Below are positions 43,329-45,985 of a DNA stretch of 45,985 nt, one piece after another. Every line of letters begins with the position of its first letter. The stretch's first letter is position 1. Made by a program: the position numbers and the translations under genes. The notes beneath the pieces were generated by a model. That model was not told the DNA's origin, made no database searches, and saw only the letters and a list, made by a program, of their open reading frames with translations. Source of the stretch: Xanthomonas nasturtii (GTDB lineage Bacteria > Pseudomonadota > Gammaproteobacteria > Xanthomonadales > Xanthomonadaceae); contig NZ_LYMI01000032.1 in the NCBI RefSeq assembly GCF_001660815.1, positions 1-45,985 of the forward strand. Reading direction: 5' to 3'.

Positions 43329-44735
43329 ATGGCAAGGATTGATGACAGATGGGCGGAGCATCGGCAAGAGCTTGTAAATGCTGCGCATGCCGCGGGCATT
43401 GACCCGGGCGTGATGGTTAAAATTGCTGGATTTGAATCTGGGTTCAACCCAGCGGCGAGACCGGTCGCGATCAGCAATCCTGAAAATAATACGGTCAAGC
43501 AATTTGATGGCACCATGGCCATCTCGTCTGCCTATGGTTACGGCCAATTCTTGAATAGTACCTGGCAACAGATGATCAACACATACGGCGAAAAATACGG
43601 CGTTGAAAACGCTGCCGATCTTACGCGAGCTCAGGCAAATGCGCCTGCGCTTCGTCAAGATACACGCCTACAAGCTGCGATGTTGGCGGAGTTCACACGT
43701 GAGAACATTGATCGTGCTGCAAAGTATGGTGGGAAGGATGTAGCGGCGAACGTGTATGCGATGCACAACCTTGGCACAGGCGATGGACCGAAGTTTCTGC
43801 AGGCCGTGCATGACAATCCAAATGGGAAAGTCAGCAGTGTCTTAAGTGTGGATGTTATCAAGGGTAATTCGTCTCTTTATGGCGATGGCAACATCACCAA
43901 TGCCCAGGCATATGCTGCCATGGGACGCAAGATGGATCAGTACGCCGTCTATGCGAACAGCGTGGGTAACAGCTTGCCGGACCGCAACTCGATAGAAGCC
44001 AATAGAAGGGCTGCGCTTTCGCATCCGATCGAAGGTGCCTCGCCCAAGTCTCATGCCGGTCCCTCACCGCACGACGGCAAACTGGAACAAGGCGAGCGCG
44101 GCGAGCAAGTGAAGCAGCTGCAAGGCCAACTCGCCCAACTCGGTGCCACCGGCCGTGACGGGAAGCCGCTCCACGCCGATGGCGATTTTGGCGGCAATAC
44201 CAAATATGCGGTCGAGCAATTCCAGCGCGAGCATGGACTGCAGGTCGATGGCGTAGTGGGACGGCACACGCAAGATGCATTAGACCAGGTATTGTCGCAG
44301 CACACCGCCAAGCAGGCCGAGCAGAAGGTCATTCCGGCAGCGCCGGTGCAGGCATCCAGCCCCTTGTTATCCGATTCCCGCCATCCAGATAACGCGATGT
44401 ACAACGGCGCGGTCAGCAAGCTGGAAGCGTTAGGCGAGCGTGGCGGCTTTGCCAGCCGCAAAGAACTTGAGCAGGCAGCCGGGCAAATCGTGTTTGAGTC
44501 CAAGGTTAGCGGTCTACACCGCATCGACCACGTGGTGCCCAACAAAAGTGGCGACGGCTTCTTCGCGGTACAGGGCGAGATGACCGACCCGGCGATGCAG
44601 CGGGTTTTCGTGGATCGCGCCCAGGCACAGAACCAGCCCTTGGAACAGAGCAGCCGGCAAGTGGCTGAGGAAAGCCAGCGTCAGGCCTCCCAGGTGCAGG
44701 CTCAGGAAACTGCCTCGCGGTCGATGTCGATGTAA
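43329..44735 (+). CDS. X-T4SS effector: lytic transglycosylase-like + PG-binding + XVIPCD
   Basis: A 468-aa effector with no signal peptide and AAGGAG before the ATG. Residues 10-155 look like an SLT/lysozyme-like domain. It has AAGIDPGVMVKIAGFESGFN with catalytic Glu36, then SSAYGYGQFLNSTWQQMINT and AANVYAMHNLGTGDGPKFL. Residues 255-325 form a PG_binding_1 domain (HADGDFGGNTKYAVEQFQ, VDGVVGRHTQ). Residues 346-468 form the XVIPCD (LLSDSRHPDNAMY, RIDHVVPNKSGDGFFAVQGE) with a Gln-rich tail. The C-terminal half is homologous to effector 1, but the N-terminal domain is not. Predicted target: peptidoglycan of a neighbouring Gram-negative cell. Confidence 0.88.
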   Translation: MARIDDRWAEHRQELVNAAHAAGIDPGVMVKIAGFESGFNPAARPVAISNPENNTVKQFDGTMAISSAYGYGQFLNSTWQQMINTYGEKYGVENAADLTRAQANAPALRQDTRLQAAMLAEFTRENIDRAAKYGGKDVAANVYAMHNLGTGDGPKFLQAVHDNPNGKVSSVLSVDVIKGNSSLYGDGNITNAQAYAAMGRKMDQYAVYANSVGNSLPDRNSIEANRRAALSHPIEGASPKSHAGPSPHDGKLEQGERGEQVKQLQGQLAQLGATGRDGKPLHADGDFGGNTKYAVEQFQREHGLQVDGVVGRHTQDALDQVLSQHTAKQAEQKVIPAAPVQASSPLLSDSRHPDNAMYNGAVSKLEALGERGGFASRKELEQAAGQIVFESKVSGLHRIDHVVPNKSGDGFFAVQGEMTDPAMQRVFVDRAQAQNQPLEQSSRQVAEESQRQASQVQAQETASRSMSM

Positions 44736-44819
44736 TTCGCGAGTGTTGGCCGTTGCGATTTAGCTACCTGGTAAATCGCCAGGGCGGTCAGGAATGGCCG
44801 CCTTGGCTCGACTTCTTAT

Positions 44820-45198
44820 CACTTGCGTGATGAGATTGCGATCTTTCAGTGGGAGTTGCTGCAGCGGACGACGGCGAGGGTAGGAGTGGTGGCGCTGACG
44901 GTGCTAATGCTGTGGATCTTGATCCAGGGCTACCGTCTGGCGACCGGCCAATCCCGAGAGGTGGCGGCGGGCTTGGTGGTGACGGCACTGCGTGCAGCAT
45001 TGATCATCGGCTTGGCCACAAGCATGGCCAAGGGCTCGCCACAACTGTACTGGACCTTGACCGACGGGATCAGCTCGGCCATCACCAAGACGGTGACCGG
45101 CGACTCGGACAGCCCGTACGAGGCGATCGACAAGAACCTGATGCTGATGCAGATGGCCCTGTCCGGGCTAGATCAGATCAAGACCGGGGGGGATAAAG
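44820..45198 (+). pseudogene. third virB6 copy, truncated at both ends
   Basis: Codons 20 to about 145 of virB6 only. Homology starts at ttgcgtgatgagatt without the first 19 codons and without a ribosome site, 85 bases after the effector 2 stop. It runs in frame through LIQGYRLATGQS, LRAALIIGLATSM and KNLMLMQMALSGLDQIKTGGD and is then cut by the IS at 45199, where translation would continue a short way into IS sequence. The first bases resemble copy 2 and later bases copy 1, so it is a mosaic. The rest of this copy, if it exists, lies beyond the IS. The interval 44736-44819 holds only an imperfect hairpin (about 44784-44803) without a T-run. Confidence 0.85.
44820..45198 (+). repeat. tandem effector module, start of copy 3
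   Basis: This virB6 segment is the third occurrence of the repeated block. Unlike copy 2 it begins within virB6 and not within virB4, so its left junction was made by a separate event. It is interrupted by the IS. Confidence 0.75.
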
Positions 45199-45985
45199 AG
45201 TCGCCCCTGAAAAACCCCCTTCAAGCACCAAAGGTCAGCGGCGACCGGTGCACCAGGCTCAAGGATGCCCCTGCCATCGCCTGCAACCAGGCACGCAAAA
45301 AGGCGATCCAGCGCAGCAGCCAGCGCAGGTTGTAGCCGGCGGCGCAGCCGAGCACGTGTAGTGCATCGCCTTGGGCACCCTTTAGATAGCAGCGATTCAA
45401 GCGGCAGTCCTGTTTCAGATGTCCAATCACCGGCTCCACCGCTTGCCGGCGTTTGATCCAGCTCCATTGCCGTCGTGTCAGCGTCTTGGCCTTGCCGCGA
45501 TGCAGGATCTGCACGCCATCTACCTCACGTCCGCGATACCCCAGGTCCACGATCGCTACCTGCGGGGTCACATTCACATCCTGCAGCAACCCACGCGTCT
45601 GCTCCAGCTGCTCGGCCAACGTATCGCCGTCGTAGGGATTGCCGGGAAAACTGCGCGCGCCCACGATCAAGCCTTTGCGCGCACTCACCGCAATGCCGAC
45701 CTTGACGCCAAATTCGTAAGGTGTCCGTGCCTTGCCCTTGCTCATGCATTCCACTTCCGGCGCATGCAGGGCGTAGAGCTTTTGCTTGTCCTTGGGGCGT
45801 TGTGTCAACACCCGTTGTGCGCGTTCCAGCCAGACACTGATGCGCTCACGCATCAAGGGGTCCAGCTTGCGTTGCAGATCGCGTAATACGCGTCCCAGGA
45901 GCGTGCGTTGGCGTCGCAGCACCTTGTGCATGCGCTTGAACTGGCGCGCATGCGCATAGCGCCCGGCCTTGCGGCTCAAGACCGG
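45199..45985 (-). mobile_element. IS5-family insertion sequence, 3' part (right copy, inverted)
   Basis: The reverse complement of the IS at 1-787, again reaching exactly to the window edge. It interrupts the third virB6 copy. The flank here and the flank of the left copy give no shared target duplication, as expected if each is the same end of two separate insertions. Confidence 0.85.
45221..45985 (-). CDS. IS5-family transposase, N-terminus missing (window edge)
   Basis: Same protein as at the left edge, read leftwards, with the frame open to the last base of the window. It contains the C-terminal catalytic part with the IVDLGYRG Asp and the EPVIGHLKQ Glu. The N-terminal region is outside the window. 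It lies head-on against the truncated third virB6. Confidence 0.85.
   Translation of the reverse strand, partial: PVLSRKAGRYAHARQFKRMHKVLRRQRTLLGRVLRDLQRKLDPLMRERISVWLERAQRVLTQRPKDKQKLYALHAPEVECMSKGKARTPYEFGVKVGIAVSARKGLIVGARSFPGNPYDGDTLAEQLEQTRGLLQDVNVTPQVAIVDLGYRGREVDGVQILHRGKAKTLTRRQWSWIKRRQAVEPVIGHLKQDCRLNRCYLKGAQGDALHVLGCAAGYNLRWLLRWIAFLRAWLQAMAGASLSLVHRSPLTFGA

Larger units (their letters stand above)
38811..44819 (+). repeat. tandem effector module, copy 2 (virB4 fragment to effector)
   Basis: The second copy of the block at 33151-38810. Order is kept: virB4 C-terminus, virB5, virB6, DUF4189, immunity candidate, effector. The immunity gene and effector catalytic domain are unrelated to those of copy 1, making it about 350 bases longer. 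It ends where a third copy starts inside virB6 at about 44820. Confidence 0.88.

Noticed and set aside
22891..45198. Possible integration of the T4SS locus at tRNA-Val as a genomic island with flanking att repeats.
   Set aside because: No integrase and no repeat of the tRNA 3' end were seen to the right within the window. The far boundary is not visible, so the claim cannot be supported here.
1..45985. CRISPR array or phage genes.
   Set aside because: No short regularly spaced repeats, cas genes or phage structural genes were seen. The muramidase domains belong to XVIPCD effectors, not to a prophage lysis module.

Overview
The window is chromosomal DNA of a gamma-proteobacterial plant-associated Xanthomonas (very likely; the species is not resolved). 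Evidence: GC-rich codon use, a type IV pilus minor-pilin cluster of fimT-pilVWXY1E type, an Oar-like TonB-dependent receptor, and above all a Xanthomonadales-type bacteria-killing type IV secretion system (X-T4SS). That system has a VirB7 of 139 aa with an extra folded domain and effectors ending in the Xanthomonas VirD4-interacting domain (XVIPCD).

Layout. 1-787 and 45199-45985 are the same IS5-family element in inverted orientation, both cut at the same internal base by the window ends. This suggests an assembly contig that breaks inside a repeated IS. 790-12921 is ordinary chromosome: a DUF2272 protein, nadC, a Trm112-like protein, purEK, an unusual Fe/Mn-SOD, then grxD, a degenerate SDR and marC in overlapping order, a large TonB-dependent receptor, and ppnN. 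13038-19904 is the minor-pilin operon with an AT-rich pilY1. tRNA-Asn, an orphan GspH/FimT pseudopilin on the minus strand, uvrB and tRNA-Val follow.

23174-45198 is the X-T4SS locus. virD4 is followed by a 324-base leader rich in GGA motifs, then virB7-B8-B9-B10-B11-B1-B2-B3-B4-B5-B6. Behind virB6 lie a DUF4189 protein, an LprI-like (DUF1311) candidate lysozyme inhibitor, and a peptidoglycan-degrading effector with a VgrG3-like muramidase domain, a PG-binding domain and an XVIPCD. A strong intrinsic terminator follows.

The most interesting part is what comes next. The block from the C-terminal half of virB4 through virB5, virB6, DUF4189, immunity candidate and effector is repeated in tandem (copy 1 at 33151-38810, copy 2 at about 38811-44819). 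A third copy starts inside virB6 at about 44820 and is cut by the IS at 45199. The flanks of the copies are conserved: virB4 C-terminus, virB5, virB6, and the PG-binding plus XVIPCD half of the effector. The middle is replaced: copy 2 has a lytic-transglycosylase-like catalytic domain and an unrelated lipoprotein as its immunity candidate. The locus therefore looks like an effector/immunity array that grows by tandem duplication and diversifies by exchanging AT-rich toxin/immunity cassettes between homologous flanks. It leaves a promoterless virB4 remnant and extra VirB5/VirB6 paralogues behind.
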